DNA of 64,000 nucleotides from the NCBI RefSeq assembly GCF_003952525.1, contig NZ_CP034451.1:3348001-3412000 (forward strand). Reading direction: 5' to 3'. Positions 52,637 to 62,291 of this stretch are shown here, one piece after another. Position numbers and translations under genes: made by a program. The DNA is from Mesorhizobium sp. M3A.F.Ca.ET.080.04.2.1. GTDB taxonomy: Bacteria; Pseudomonadota; Alphaproteobacteria; Rhizobiales; Rhizobiaceae. The notes beneath the pieces are model-generated. The model saw nothing but the letters and a program-made list of their open reading frames with translations. It was not told where the DNA came from and ran no database searches. How positions within the stretch are numbered: position 1 is the stretch's first letter; each line of letters starts with the position of its first letter.

Positions 52637-54654
52637 GAGCCCCGCCGCAGCAACTTCTCCAACTCCGCGGCATCGGTTGCCACCGGCAGGCACACTTGCC
52701 CGGTGCAGAGCCAGGCGCCTGGCTTATCCGTCGGCGGCAGCACGCCGCCGGGCAGCAGCGGTCGATTCGGTTCCGTGCCGATCGGAACGACGACATCGAC
52801 ACGCCTTGGGTCCGGTGTTCGATTCGCTACCGGAACGAGGCTTGAAGACTCAGTTCCATCTATAATGACCAGCTTCAGCGGTTCGAGCGCCAGCGCGCAG
52901 GCGTTGATGATGCCGGCCTGGCCATAGGCCTGCTGGGCGGCGCGGCCGACGGCGTGCTCGGCCGTCGTCCAGGCCTTGTCCCAGAGTTCGAGATCGCCGG
53001 TAAGAGACGAGAGCCGAACCAGTGCTTCGATGATCTGGCTGGTGGCCGAAGGGATCGCCTCGTCGACATCGCCGCGGATGCGGATCAGGACGTCACTGCT
53101 GTCCGACGCCGTCAGATAGTAGCCGGTCTCTGCACTGTCCTGATGCCAGCGGTCGAGCTGGTCGATGAACTGCTTGGCATGGTCCGAGTAGATCGAATTT
53201 CCGGTCGCCTCGAACAAGGCGATCGCGGCATTGGTCATGGCGGCATAGTCGCTCGACAAGGCCGGGAACAGCTTTTTGGCGCCCAGCATCGAATGCGGTA
53301 ACCGGCCATTCTGGCTGGCTCCGACAATATGAGCGAAGGCCTTGGCCGCGGCCTCGATCCAGTCGGATCGCCCGAAGGTTCGGCCAGCTTCGGCGAGAGC
53401 GGCGATCATCAGGCCGTTCCAGTCGGTGAGCGCCTTGCCGTCGCGTCCCGGCCTGACCCGCTTTTCCCGGCTGGCGAGCAGCTTGGCCTTCAGCGGCGCA
53501 AGTTGGATGCAGTCGGCGACGCCCTGGCGTTGTTGTCCGGCGGTCTGGCTGATAATCGGCTTGCCTTCCCAGCCATGAGGAGCGGCCAGCTCGAAATAGC
53601 GGAAGAACATAGCCGTCTCGTCCCCGAGTGCGGCTTCGACCTCTCCCGGGCTCCAGGTGTAGAACAGCCCCTCCTCGCCTTCGCTATCGGCATCGAGGCT
53701 GGCGGCAAAGGCGCCGCCGTCGTCGCGCATCTCGCGCAGCAGCCAGGCGATCGTTTCTTCGATTCGTATCCGGAACAACTCGTTCTCGCTCGCCGCATAG
53801 GCCCAGTTGCAGAGGCGGATGAGCTGGGCATTGTCGTAGAGCATCTTTTCGAAATGCGGCACCAACCATTCGGCGTCGGTCGCATAGCGGCTGAGGCCGC
53901 CGCCGAGATGGTCGTAAATGCCGCCGGCGAGCATCCTTTCGAGGCTGAGCAGCACGGCGTCGCGGTGGGCAGCGTGGCCGTCGCGGAGCCAGGACAGCCA
54001 TAGGGTGTGCATGAACGGCGCGTTGGGGAATTTCGGTGCGCCGCTCAAGCCCCCGAGATCGCGGTCGATCATGCGGTCGATACGCCCGGCGAGGTCGGCC
54101 AGCGTGCCGCGGTCGAGCGCCGCCCTGCCCTGGGTTCCGGCAAGCCGCTGCTCCACATGGGCGGCCAATCCAGCGGCGCTGTCGGCAAGGCTTTGCCGCT
54201 TCTCCCGCCATGCCTTGTCAACCGCTTCCAGCACCTGGATGAAGCCGGGGCGGCCGTAGCGGGCCTCGCGCGGAAAATAGGTGCCGCCCCAGAACGGCTT
54301 GCCGTCGGGCGTCAGGAACATGGTCAACGGCCAGCCGCCCTGCTCGCCCATGGCATGGAGTGCCGCCATATAGATCTGGTCGATGTCCGGGCGCTCCTCG
54401 CGATCGACCTTGATATTGACGAAGAGCCGGTTCATGACGGCAGCCACGGCGGCGTTCTCGAAGCTTTCATGCGCCATGACATGGCACCAGTGGCAGGCGG
54501 CATAGCCGATGGAGAGAAGGATCGGCCGTTCGAGCTCCTTGGCTTCGGCCAGGGCCGTCGGCGACCAGGCCCGCCAGTGCACGGGATTGTCGCTGTGCTG
54601 CTGCAGGTAGGGACTGGCCTCTTCGGCAAGCAGGTTTCGTGCGGGCAGGGTCAC
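52627..54654 (-). CDS. DUF255 thioredoxin-domain / glycoside-hydrolase-like protein (YyaL/spermatogenesis-20 family)
   Basis: A 675-residue protein. The N-terminal thioredoxin-like domain has the motif SIGYAACHWCHVMAHESFEN with CxxC (CHWC), preceded by the family start NLLAEEASPYLQQHSDNPVHW. The remainder is an alpha/alpha-toroid resembling six-hairpin glycosidases (EKMLYDNAQLIRLCNWAYAAS, SFDAD-like SLDADSEGEEGLFYTWSP, DGKALTDWNGLMIAALAEAGR). Function is not established. The start is uncertain because the frame is open back to 54951 into mnmE; GTG 54654 is taken because it gives the normal family length. No good Shine-Dalgarno sequence is visible. Confidence 0.9.
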   Translation of the reverse strand: MTLPARNLLAEEASPYLQQHSDNPVHWRAWSPTALAEAKELERPILLSIGYAACHWCHVMAHESFENAAVAAVMNRLFVNIKVDREERPDIDQIYMAALHAMGEQGGWPLTMFLTPDGKPFWGGTYFPREARYGRPGFIQVLEAVDKAWREKRQSLADSAAGLAAHVEQRLAGTQGRAALDRGTLADLAGRIDRMIDRDLGGLSGAPKFPNAPFMHTLWLSWLRDGHAAHRDAVLLSLERMLAGGIYDHLGGGLSRYATDAEWLVPHFEKMLYDNAQLIRLCNWAYAASENELFRIRIEETIAWLLREMRDDGGAFAASLDADSEGEEGLFYTWSPGEVEAALGDETAMFFRYFELAAPHGWEGKPIISQTAGQQRQGVADCIQLAPLKAKLLASREKRVRPGRDGKALTDWNGLMIAALAEAGRTFGRSDWIEAAAKAFAHIVGASQNGRLPHSMLGAKKLFPALSSDYAAMTNAAIALFEATGNSIYSDHAKQFIDQLDRWHQDSAETGYYLTASDSSDVLIRIRGDVDEAIPSATSQIIEALVRLSSLTGDLELWDKAWTTAEHAVGRAAQQAYGQAGIINACALALEPLKLVIIDGTESSSLVPVANRTPDPRRVDVVVPIGTEPNRPLLPGGVLPPTDKPGAWLCTGQVCLPVATDAAELEKLLRRGSSS

Positions 54655-54763
54655 GATGGGCGGCTCGGCATGATCGTTGATGAGCGACAATTCCGGCAAG
54701 CCAGCAGCAGCGTGTCCGGAATTGTGAAACGAAATACCTAGGGCGGTTCGGCAGGTCGGGCAA

Positions 54764-56086
54764 ATGGTTTCCCAGATGGCTTCGAAGGATTCGATCGTGG
54801 CGCTGTCGAGCGGCCGCCTGCCGGCCGGGGTCGCTGTGGTCCGCATCTCGGGCCCGAAGACTCGATTCGTGGTCGAAACGATCGCTGCCGGAGGCGTTAA
54901 GGAAAGGCATGCCACGCTGCGCAAGCTGACGGCGTCGGATGGCTCGGTCATCGATCACGGGCTTGTTCTGTTCTTTGCGGGGCCGGCAAGCTTTACCGGC
55001 GAGGACGTCGCCGAGTTCCATGTTCATGGCGGCCGCGCCGTTGCCGCGAAGCTGCTCGAGGCGATCACGGCCTTCGATGACATCAGGCACGCCGAGCCGG
55101 GCGAGTTTACCCGGCGCGCCTTTCTCAACGGCAAACTCGATCTGGTGGAGACGGAAGCGTTGGCCGATCTCGTTAGTGCCGAGACGGAAGCGCAGCGCCG
55201 CTTTGCCGTGCGCAATGCGGAAGGCGTGCAGAGCGATCTTTACGCGGGCTGGCGCCGGCGGCTGATCCATGCACGCGCGATGATCGAGGCGGAGATCGAC
55301 TTCGCCGAGGAAGACGATGTGCCAGGCTCTGTTTCGGACGCGGTTTGGTCTGATGTGGCCACGATGATTGTCGAGATCGAACGCCACATCCGCGGGTTCA
55401 AGGCCGCCGAAATTATCCGCGACGGCTTTGAGGTGGTTATCCTCGGCGCGCCAAATGCCGGCAAGTCCAGCCTGTTCAATGCACTCGCCCAGCGAGAGGC
55501 GGCGATCGTGACTGACGAGCCGGGGACCACCCGGGACCTACTGGAAGTGGCGCTTGATCTGAACGGGATGCGCGTTCGGGTCGTCGATACAGCCGGTTTG
55601 CGCGAGGCCGTCGGCAAAGTCGAGACTATCGGCATCGAAAGGGCACGCGCCAAGGCCGGCGGCGCCGACCTTGTGCTGCTGCTGGAGGACATGACAGGTC
55701 CCCTGCCCGTGGGCGAGATTCCGGCAGGTGTGCCTTTGCTCAAGCTGGGGACGAAAGCTGATCTCGGAGCTGGACAGCCGAACGGCTATGATCTTTTGAT
55801 CTCGTCGAAGGACGGCACGGGGCTGACCGCGCTGCTGGACGTAATTGGCAGCCGCGCTGCGCAAGCGATCGGCGATGCCGGCGATATCCTGCCGTCGAGG
55901 CTTCGGCACGTCGAGCTCTTGAACGAGGCGAAGGGCTTTCTTGCGAGGGCCCGTTCCGGGGTGAGCCCGGAACTGAGGGCTGAGGACCTGCGCTTGGCGG
56001 CCGATCGTATCGGGAAGATCGTCGGTGCCGTTGACGTCGAGGACCTGCTCGACGTCATCTTCTCGCAGTTCTGCATTGGGAAGTGA
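54764..56086 (+). CDS. mnmE: tRNA uridine-5-carboxymethylaminomethyl GTPase MnmE
   Basis: GTPase that, with MnmG, modifies the wobble uridine (cmnm5U) of several tRNAs. The 440-residue product has the N-terminal folate-binding domain (DSIVALSSGRLPAGVAVVRISGP, SFTGEDVAEFHVHGG, AEPGEFTRRAFLNGKLDL). The G domain has G1 GAPNAGKSS, the DEPGTTRD switch and G3 DTAG, but G4 reads GTKAD rather than NKxD. The C-terminal CIGK carries the catalytic Cys. Start is ATG 54764, with 54776 possible. Three parS-like sites follow directly after its stop. Confidence 0.97.
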   Translation: MVSQMASKDSIVALSSGRLPAGVAVVRISGPKTRFVVETIAAGGVKERHATLRKLTASDGSVIDHGLVLFFAGPASFTGEDVAEFHVHGGRAVAAKLLEAITAFDDIRHAEPGEFTRRAFLNGKLDLVETEALADLVSAETEAQRRFAVRNAEGVQSDLYAGWRRRLIHARAMIEAEIDFAEEDDVPGSVSDAVWSDVATMIVEIERHIRGFKAAEIIRDGFEVVILGAPNAGKSSLFNALAQREAAIVTDEPGTTRDLLEVALDLNGMRVRVVDTAGLREAVGKVETIGIERARAKAGGADLVLLLEDMTGPLPVGEIPAGVPLLKLGTKADLGAGQPNGYDLLISSKDGTGLTALLDVIGSRAAQAIGDAGDILPSRLRHVELLNEAKGFLARARSGVSPELRAEDLRLAADRIGKIVGAVDVEDLLDVIFSQFCIGK

Positions 56087-56173
56087 CTCACGTGAAACAC
56101 CGGATCGCGGCGCGCCGGCGTGACTCACGTGAAACACCGCAGGCTGCAATGGTGGCGTGTTTCACGTGAAACG
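56084..56173. promoter_or_regulatory. parS cluster (three sites)
   Basis: Three 16-bp ParB-binding sequences: TGACTCACGTGAAACA at 56084-56099 and again at 56121-56136 (two mismatches each to TGTTTCACGTGAAACA), and TGTTTCACGTGAAACG at 56158-56173 (one mismatch). The first overlaps the mnmE stop codon. They lie 2.6 kb before parA, about 7 kb from oriC. Confidence 0.88.
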
Positions 56174-56249
56174 AGTCGGGCGTTCGTCCTTGACAGCGCG
56201 GGGCAGCGGGGACATGTGTTCGGACGATCTCTGAAACCGGATTCTTGAA

Positions 56250-58124
56250 ATGACCAATCACTATGACGTGGTGGTGGTGGGCGGCGGCCATGCCGGATGC
56301 GAGGCGGCCAGTGCTGCCGCGCGCGCCGGCGCAAGGACCGCGTTGGTGACGCTGCGTTTCGAGACGATCGGGGTCATGTCCTGCAACCCGGCGATCGGCG
56401 GCCTCGGCAAAGGGCACTTGGTTCGCGAAATCGATGCCATGGACGGGGTGATGGGGCGCATCGCCGATGCCGCCGGCATCCAGTTTCGCCTGCTTAATCG
56501 CCGCAAAGGCCCGGCCGTGCGCGGACCGCGCACTCAGGCTGACCGCAAACTTTATCGACTCGCCATGCAGGCGGCGATCGGCGATCAGGCCAATCTCGAC
56601 GTGATTGAGGGCGAGGTTCTGGATCTCGCGATCGAGGACGAGCGGGTCGAGGCCGTCCTCGTTTCCGGCGACCGGCGGCTGGCCTGTGGTGCCGTGGTGC
56701 TGACCACCGGCACCTTCCTGCGCGGGCTGATCCATATCGGCGAGAAGAAAATGGTTGCCGGCCGCATGAACGAGCAGGCGAGCATGGGCTTGTCGGCGAC
56801 CATGAGCCGCGCAGGCTTCAAGCTTGGACGCCTGAAGACGGGAACGCCCCCTCGCCTCGATGGCCGCACCATCGACTGGGCGTCGCTGGAAAGCCAGGCG
56901 GCAGACGAGGATCCGGTCCCGTTCTCGCTGATGACTGACCGGATCACGAATCCGCAGATTCATTGCGGCATTACCCGCACCACGCCGGCGACGCATGATC
57001 TAATCCGTGCAAATCTCGGCCGCTCGGCCATGTATTCCGGATCGATCGAAGGTGTCGGACCGCGCTACTGCCCGTCGATCGAGGATAAGATCGTCAAGTT
57101 CGGTGATCGCGAGGGTCACCAGATCTTTCTCGAACCGGAAGGCCTCGACGACGACACCGTCTATCCGAACGGAATTTCGACCTCGCTGCCGGAAGACGTG
57201 CAGCTTGACATATTGAAGACGATTCCCGGGCTGGAGCGAGCGACGATGCTGCAGCCGGGCTATGCCATCGAATACGACCATGTCGATCCGCGCGAACTGA
57301 GGACGACGCTGGAGACGAAGCGCATTGCCGGCCTGTTCCTGGCCGGGCAGATCAACGGCACGACCGGCTATGAAGAGGCCGGGGCGCAGGGACTGCTTGC
57401 CGGCATCAACGCTGCGCGGAAGGCTTCGGCCAGCGAGCAGATCGTGCTCAGCCGCACCGAGGCCTATATCGGCGTCATGATCGACGATCTTACCAGCCGC
57501 GGCATCGCCGAGCCCTACCGCATGTTCACCTCACGGGCCGAGTTCAGGCTCTCGCTGCGCGCCGACAACGCCGATGAGCGGCTGACACCGCTGGCTGCGA
57601 AGCTCGGAATTGCCTCGTCTCATCGAATGTTGCGCTTCCGCGAGATGACGCAGCAACTGGACCAGGCGCGTGCGCTGGCCAAATCCGTGACGTTCACCCC
57701 GAACGAAGCGGCGCGGCATGGGCTGGAGATCAACAAGGACGGCGTGCGGCGCTCTGCCTATGAGCTGCTTGCGCATCCCGGTGTCGACATGGCTTGGCTC
57801 ACCCGCGTCGAGCCCCGCTTTGCCGCGCTGGATGGCAAAACGGCGGAACGGCTCGAGACAGAGGCCAAGTATGCCGTTTATCTCGAACGCCAGCAGGCTG
57901 ATGTGGCGCAGATCAGGCATGAGGAGTCGCGCCTCATCCCGGAGAGCATCGACTTCTCAGGCGTGCCCGGGCTGTCGAATGAGTTGAAGCAAAAGATGAA
58001 GATCCGTCGGCCACGCTCGATCGCTGATGCGCAGCGGATGGAAGGTATGACGCCGGCGGCCCTTGCCATCATCGTCGCCCATGTCCGCAATGTCGAGCTC
58101 GCCGTGCGGAAGGACGTGGCGTGA
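56250..58124 (+). CDS. mnmG: tRNA uridine-5-carboxymethylaminomethyl modification enzyme MnmG (GidA)
   Basis: FAD-dependent partner of MnmE. The 624-residue product has the dinucleotide motif [23 protein letters not shown], the catalytic-cysteine region [37 protein letters not shown], the segment RTPPRL-like [15 protein letters not shown], and the [25 protein letters not shown] motif. MTNHYDVV begins at 56250, 76 bp after the last of the three parS sites. The last four bases overlap rsmG. mnmG is conserved close to alphaproteobacterial and other bacterial origins. Confidence 0.98.
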   Translation: MTNHYDVVVVGGGHAGCEAASAAARAGARTALVTLRFETIGVMSCNPAIGGLGKGHLVREIDAMDGVMGRIADAAGIQFRLLNRRKGPAVRGPRTQADRKLYRLAMQAAIGDQANLDVIEGEVLDLAIEDERVEAVLVSGDRRLACGAVVLTTGTFLRGLIHIGEKKMVAGRMNEQASMGLSATMSRAGFKLGRLKTGTPPRLDGRTIDWASLESQAADEDPVPFSLMTDRITNPQIHCGITRTTPATHDLIRANLGRSAMYSGSIEGVGPRYCPSIEDKIVKFGDREGHQIFLEPEGLDDDTVYPNGISTSLPEDVQLDILKTIPGLERATMLQPGYAIEYDHVDPRELRTTLETKRIAGLFLAGQINGTTGYEEAGAQGLLAGINAARKASASEQIVLSRTEAYIGVMIDDLTSRGIAEPYRMFTSRAEFRLSLRADNADERLTPLAAKLGIASSHRMLRFREMTQQLDQARALAKSVTFTPNEAARHGLEINKDGVRRSAYELLAHPGVDMAWLTRVEPRFAALDGKTAERLETEAKYAVYLERQQADVAQIRHEESRLIPESIDFSGVPGLSNELKQKMKIRRPRSIADAQRMEGMTPAALAIIVAHVRNVELAVRKDVA

Positions 58125-58762
58125 GCGCTGATGCCTGGGAAGACCTGCAGCAGGCTGCCGGTGCGGTTTCACGTGAAACATTCGAACGTCTCAAGGTCTT
58201 CGAGCGGCTCTTCCTCAAATGGAATCGCAGCATCAATCTGGCGGCGCCGTCGACGCTGGAGGACGTCTGGCGTCGCCATGTCCTCGACAGCGCTCAGCTT
58301 GCCCGAATCGCGCCTGTCGCAAAGCGGTGGGTCGACATCGGCTCGGGCGGCGGCTTTCCCGGATTGGTGATGGGTTTCCTGCTGGCCGAGCGCGCGGGCG
58401 CGTCAATCGACCTGGTCGAGAGCAACCGCAAGAAAGCGTCGTTCCTGCAGTCCGTCGTTGGCCAGTTCGGGCTGCCGGCACGAGTCCTCGCGCGGCGCAT
58501 CGACGACAGCTATCCTTTTATTTCCGCACCGGAAATTGTGACAGCGCGGGCATTGGCGGCACTGCCCGAACTGCTTGGTCTGTCAGCGCCCTGGCTGACG
58601 CAAGGGTCGCGCGCGCTCTTTCATAAAGGCCGGGATTACCGAGCCGAAGTGGAAGAAAGCGCTCACCGCTGGACCTTCGATCTGGTAGAACATCCCAGCA
58701 TGACCGACCCCCACGCCGTCATCCTGGAAATCACCGATCTGCGCCCGGCGACCCCACAATGA
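58121..58762 (+). CDS. rsmG: 16S rRNA (guanine527-N7)-methyltransferase RsmG (GidB)
   Basis: SAM-dependent methylation of G527 of 16S rRNA; loss confers low-level streptomycin resistance. The 213-residue product has [31 protein letters not shown], the SAM motif [21 protein letters not shown] and [15 protein letters not shown]. Near the N-terminus the codons for [10 protein letters not shown] contain a one-mismatch parS site (58165-58180), so a coding segment doubles as a ParB-binding site. GTG start at 58121 overlaps mnmG by four bases and the stop overlaps parA. Confidence 0.97.
   Translation: MSADAWEDLQQAAGAVSRETFERLKVFERLFLKWNRSINLAAPSTLEDVWRRHVLDSAQLARIAPVAKRWVDIGSGGGFPGLVMGFLLAERAGASIDLVESNRKKASFLQSVVGQFGLPARVLARRIDDSYPFISAPEIVTARALAALPELLGLSAPWLTQGSRALFHKGRDYRAEVEESAHRWTFDLVEHPSMTDPHAVILEITDLRPATPQ
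58165..58180. promoter_or_regulatory. parS site inside rsmG
   Basis: GGTTTCACGTGAAACA, one mismatch to the consensus TGTTTCACGTGAAACA, encoding part of VSRET near the rsmG N-terminus. It is about 0.6 kb upstream of parA. Confidence 0.82.
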
Positions 58763-59577
58763 ATTACTGGCATAGACCCATGAAAACTGGACCGCGTATC
58801 ATCACCGTTGCCAACCAGAAGGGCGGCGTCGGCAAGACGACCACGGCGATCAATCTGGCCACCGCGCTGGCCGCGATCGGCGAACAGGTGCTGATCGTCG
58901 ATCTCGATCCGCAGGGCAATGCCAGCACCGGTCTCGGCATCGACCGCAAGGACCGCACGGTGTCGTCCTACGACGTGCTGACGGGCGAGCTCGAGCTCGA
59001 AGCAGCCGCGGTGCCGACGGCGGTACCGGGCTTGTCGATCGTGCCTTCGACCCTCGACCTGCTCGGCATCGAGATGGAGATCGCCTCGGCCCCCGACCGG
59101 GTGCTGCGCCTGCGCAATGCATTGCGCGCCGCTGCCGAACGCGCGGCACCGTTCGGCTATGTGCTCATCGACTGCCCGCCGTCGCTCAACCTTTTGACTT
59201 TGAATTCAATGGCGGCAGCCGATTCGGTTCTGGTGCCGCTGCAATGCGAATTCTTCGCGCTGGAAGGTCTCAGCCAGCTGCTCGAGACGGTCGAGCAGGT
59301 GCGCCGCACGATCAATCCGGATCTCACCATCCAAGGCATCGTGCTCACCATGTTCGACGGCCGCAACAACCTCGCCAACCAAGTGGTGCAGGACGTTCGG
59401 GCGCATATGGGCGACAAGGTTTACGAGACGATCATCCCGCGCAATGTGCGCGTTTCCGAAGCCCCCTCCTACGGCAAGCCGGCGATCCTTTACGATCTCA
59501 AATGCTCGGGCAGCCAGGCCTATCTGCAACTCGCCTCCGAAGTGATCCGCCGCGAGCGCAAGCTGCGCGCAGCCTGA
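58759..59577 (+). CDS. parA: Chromosome-partitioning ATPase ParA
   Basis: Walker-type DNA-binding ATPase that moves ParB-bound origins apart. The 272-residue product has the deviant Walker A motif [53 protein letters not shown] and [24 protein letters not shown], as in chromosomal ParA/Soj. The ATG at 58759 overlaps the rsmG stop; MKTGPRII at 58780 is an alternative. parB follows after 54 bp, giving the canonical rsmG-parA-parB operon near the origin. Confidence 0.98.
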   Translation: MNYWHRPMKTGPRIITVANQKGGVGKTTTAINLATALAAIGEQVLIVDLDPQGNASTGLGIDRKDRTVSSYDVLTGELELEAAAVPTAVPGLSIVPSTLDLLGIEMEIASAPDRVLRLRNALRAAAERAAPFGYVLIDCPPSLNLLTLNSMAAADSVLVPLQCEFFALEGLSQLLETVEQVRRTINPDLTIQGIVLTMFDGRNNLANQVVQDVRAHMGDKVYETIIPRNVRVSEAPSYGKPAILYDLKCSGSQAYLQLASEVIRRERKLRAA

Positions 59578-59631
59578 TCGCATCCTGATGACGATTAGCC
59601 GATTCCATCCCGAAACGACCTGGACAGAATA

Positions 59632-60522
59632 ATGAGCGAAGACCAATCGAGAAAAAGACTGGGCCGTGGGCTCGCGGCGCTGATCGGCGAGATCGACCGT
59701 CCGGCAGTGGCGGAAAAGCCGAGCCAAGTCGCGGCGGACGGCAAGGTGCCGATCGAGTTCGTCAGCCCCAACCCGAAGAACCCGCGCCGGCATTTCGGCG
59801 ATGCCGAGCTTACCGATCTGGCGCAATCGATCCGCGAACATGGCGTGGTGCAGCCCGTGGTGGCGCGGCCAGCGCCGTCGCAGCCCGGCCGTTACGAGAT
59901 CATCGCCGGCGAGCGGCGCTGGCGGGCGGCGCAACGTGCAGGACTCACCGAGATCCCGCTGATCGTGCGCGACGTCAACGATCGCACCGCGCTGGAACTG
60001 GCGATCATCGAGAACGTGCAGCGCGCCGACCTCAATCCGGTCGAGGAGGCGCAAGGCTACCAGCAACTGATCGACGAGCATGGCTATACCCAGGCCGATC
60101 TCGGCCAGGTGATCGGCAAAAGCCGCAGCCATGTCGCCAATACGCTCAGGCTGCTCAAGCTGCCCGGGGTCATCCATGACATGCTTGTCGACGGCGCACT
60201 GTCTGCCGGGCATGCGCGCACGCTGGTGACGGCCGGCGATCCGGCCGGGCTTGCGAAGCGGATCGTCGAGGAAGGACTTTCGGTCCGCCAGGCCGAAGCA
60301 CTGGCGCAGATGCCGGCCGGTCCGACGCCGGCCAAAGTGAAAACCGCGTCGAGCGCGCCGGACAAGGATCCCGACACGCTGGCGCTGGAAAAGCTGATGA
60401 CCGACACGATCGGCATGATCGTCAGCATCGAGCACAAGGGCAAAGGCGGCACGCTGCGGGTCAATTACCGCACGCTGGACCAACTCGACGAGCTCTGCCG
60501 ACGTCTCAAAGACGAACGCTAG
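59632..60522 (+). CDS. parB: Chromosome-partitioning protein ParB
   Basis: CTP-dependent DNA clamp that loads at parS and spreads. The 296-residue product has an N-terminal ParA-contact segment (RKRLGRGLAALIGEI), the CTP-binding/hydrolysis motif IIAGERRWRAAQRAG (GERRWR), the ENVQRADLNPVEEAQGY motif, a central HTH (YTQADLGQVIGKSRSHVANTLRLLKLP) and a C-terminal dimerisation domain (GTLRVNYRTLDQLDELCRRL). Its likely targets are the parS sites at 56084-56173 and 58165-58180. Confidence 0.98.
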   Translation: MSEDQSRKRLGRGLAALIGEIDRPAVAEKPSQVAADGKVPIEFVSPNPKNPRRHFGDAELTDLAQSIREHGVVQPVVARPAPSQPGRYEIIAGERRWRAAQRAGLTEIPLIVRDVNDRTALELAIIENVQRADLNPVEEAQGYQQLIDEHGYTQADLGQVIGKSRSHVANTLRLLKLPGVIHDMLVDGALSAGHARTLVTAGDPAGLAKRIVEEGLSVRQAEALAQMPAGPTPAKVKTASSAPDKDPDTLALEKLMTDTIGMIVSIEHKGKGGTLRVNYRTLDQLDELCRRLKDER

Positions 60523-60825
60523 GCCATTGAGGAAGAACTGTATTTAGCCGGCAAATTATCTTCCAGCTTAAGATGAACGTCGGGGCCTTTTCGAGAAGAA
60601 GCGGTTGCAGCCGGCAGGCGCGATGAGAGGCAGCCGAAGCTGGCCCGGCCTGTTCCTTGACAGTGCGCGGTATCGGCGTAACCTCCATTAGGTGCAACTG
60701 AACAATATGCCCTGGCGCGCCGAGAAGCCGTGATGTCGGGCTATGTGCCGTTCCTCCGATGCCAGCGAAGCGGCGCCCATCTCGTCTAGCCGTGCCGCCG
60801 CGCCTGACAGAGCAGGGAGGTGAAA
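60523..60825. other. Intergenic gap parB - DUF1326 gene
   Basis: A 303-bp gap. A promoter-like TTGACA (60657-60662), a 16-bp spacer and TAACCT (60679-60684) is present, with a small dyad ACCT-N5-AGGT (60681-60693) overlapping the -10. The dyad resembles a MerR-type operator but no such regulator is adjacent. Nothing else is recognised. Confidence 0.4.
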
Positions 60826-61452
60826 ATGGCAATCAGTTGGCAATTGTCTGGGAGCTATTTCGAAAATTGCAATTGCGACGTCGTGTGTCCCTGTCTGTTG
60901 TCCACCAACGCGCAGTTGACCTCGAAGCCGACGCAGGGCGTCTGCGATGTCGCCCTGGTGTTCCACATCGATCAAGGCAATTACGGCGACGTCCGGCTGG
61001 ATGACCTCAACGTGGCGATGATCGCTCACACGCCGGGTCCGATGGCGGAGGGCAACTGGACGGCTGCCGCCTATATCGACGAGCGTGCGGACGAAAGGCA
61101 GATGGAAGCGCTGGGTGCGATCTTCACCGGTGCCGCAGGTGGCCCGATGGCTGCCTTTGCGCCCATGATCGGCAACAATCTCGGAGCGAAGAAAACGCCG
61201 ATCAGATACCAGGTCGACGGTAAGAAACGGTCGGCGGAAATCCCTGGCGTCATGCACATGGCCGTCGAACCGCTGCCAACCATGCGCGAGGACGGCGAGA
61301 TGTGGGCGGCGACCGGACATCCCGTCAATCCCGACAGGCTCACAATGGCGATGGGCGTACAAGGCAGCACGTTCAGCGACCACGGCATGAACTGGGACAA
61401 TTCCGGCCGGAACGGCCATTATGCCCCGATCAACTGGTCCGGCCAGCAATAG
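60826..61452 (+). CDS. DUF1326 protein with Cys-rich N-terminus
   Basis: A 208-residue soluble protein starting MAISWQLSGSYFENCNCDVVCPCLL, with four closely spaced cysteines (residues about 15-23, CxC...CxC) that look like a metal or thiol site. The rest has the DUF1326 pattern (VCDVALVFHIDQGNYGDVRLDDLNVAMIAHTPGPMAEGNWTAAAYIDERADERQMEALGAIFTG). Start at 60826 follows GGGAGG. DUF1326 genes are often paired with DUF2182 genes, as here, where the partner starts seven bases after the stop. Function is unknown; metal handling is an inference. Confidence 0.88.
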   Translation: MAISWQLSGSYFENCNCDVVCPCLLSTNAQLTSKPTQGVCDVALVFHIDQGNYGDVRLDDLNVAMIAHTPGPMAEGNWTAAAYIDERADERQMEALGAIFTGAAGGPMAAFAPMIGNNLGAKKTPIRYQVDGKKRSAEIPGVMHMAVEPLPTMREDGEMWAATGHPVNPDRLTMAMGVQGSTFSDHGMNWDNSGRNGHYAPINWSGQQ

Positions 61453-61459
61453 GCGTTCC

Positions 61460-62260
61460 ATGGCCGGAGCAGACCCGCTCGCGCTGCAAAGAAACATCAT
61501 TCTGGCGCTGCTGATCGCTGTCGCGGCGGCGGCCTGGGCTCTGCTGGTCCTGCAGCAGAGCGGCATGGACGCCGGCATGTCGATGGAGATGTATTCACCC
61601 ACCATGGGCATGACGGCGCCGGTGTTTCTTGCTGTCTGGATCATCATGATGGTCGCGATGATGTTCCCGACGGCCGCGCCGATGATCCTTATGTTCCATC
61701 GAGTGCAGACCGGCAAAATGGGGCGCGGCGAAACCTTTGTCTCGACCTGGGCTTTCGTGGCTGGATACATGCTGGTCTGGGGTGCGACGGGCGCGCTAGC
61801 CTTTGCCGGCGCGGTTGCCGGAGAACTGCTTGCCGCGCAGGCGGGAATGTCCGCCGCGACGGCCGCGCGTATCGGTGGTGTGCTGGTGATCGTCGCGGGC
61901 GCCTACCAGCTTTCCCCATTGAAGGACCTTTGCCTGGCCAAATGCCGCACTCCACTTGGGTTTATCCTCACCTCATGGCGCGACGGTCATTGGGGCGCGG
62001 TGCGCATGGGCCTGACGCATGGGCTCTATTGCCTCGGCTGCTGCTGGCTGTTGTTCGTCGCGCTTTTTCCGCTCGGGATGATGCACATCGCGGCAATGGC
62101 CGTGGTCACCCTGCTGGTCTTTGCGGAAAAGACCCTTCCGGCGGGAGGGCGGATAGCAAAGGTGTCCGGGATTGCTCTGCTGCTCTACGGTGCCACCGTG
62201 CTCGTCTTTCCGCAGGCGCTGCCGACCTTCCAGGCGGCGGACGGCATGACCATGAACTGA
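61460..62260 (+). CDS. DUF2182 predicted metal-binding membrane protein
   Basis: A 266-residue inner-membrane protein with about six to seven hydrophobic segments. The Met-rich stretch MDAGMSMEMYSPTMGM and the MMVAMMFPTAAPMILMFHRV segment, together with the CLAKCRTPLGF motif and GLYCLGCCWLL, suggest binding of a soft metal such as copper. The family is of unknown biochemical role but repeatedly pairs with DUF1326 proteins. It lies immediately after the DUF1326 gene and before a palindromic repeat and holA. Confidence 0.88.
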   Translation: MAGADPLALQRNIILALLIAVAAAAWALLVLQQSGMDAGMSMEMYSPTMGMTAPVFLAVWIIMMVAMMFPTAAPMILMFHRVQTGKMGRGETFVSTWAFVAGYMLVWGATGALAFAGAVAGELLAAQAGMSAATAARIGGVLVIVAGAYQLSPLKDLCLAKCRTPLGFILTSWRDGHWGAVRMGLTHGLYCLGCCWLLFVALFPLGMMHIAAMAVVTLLVFAEKTLPAGGRIAKVSGIALLLYGATVLVFPQALPTFQAADGMTMN

Positions 62261-62291
62261 ACGGCAGAACAAGTGCCATGGCGCGAAGGGG

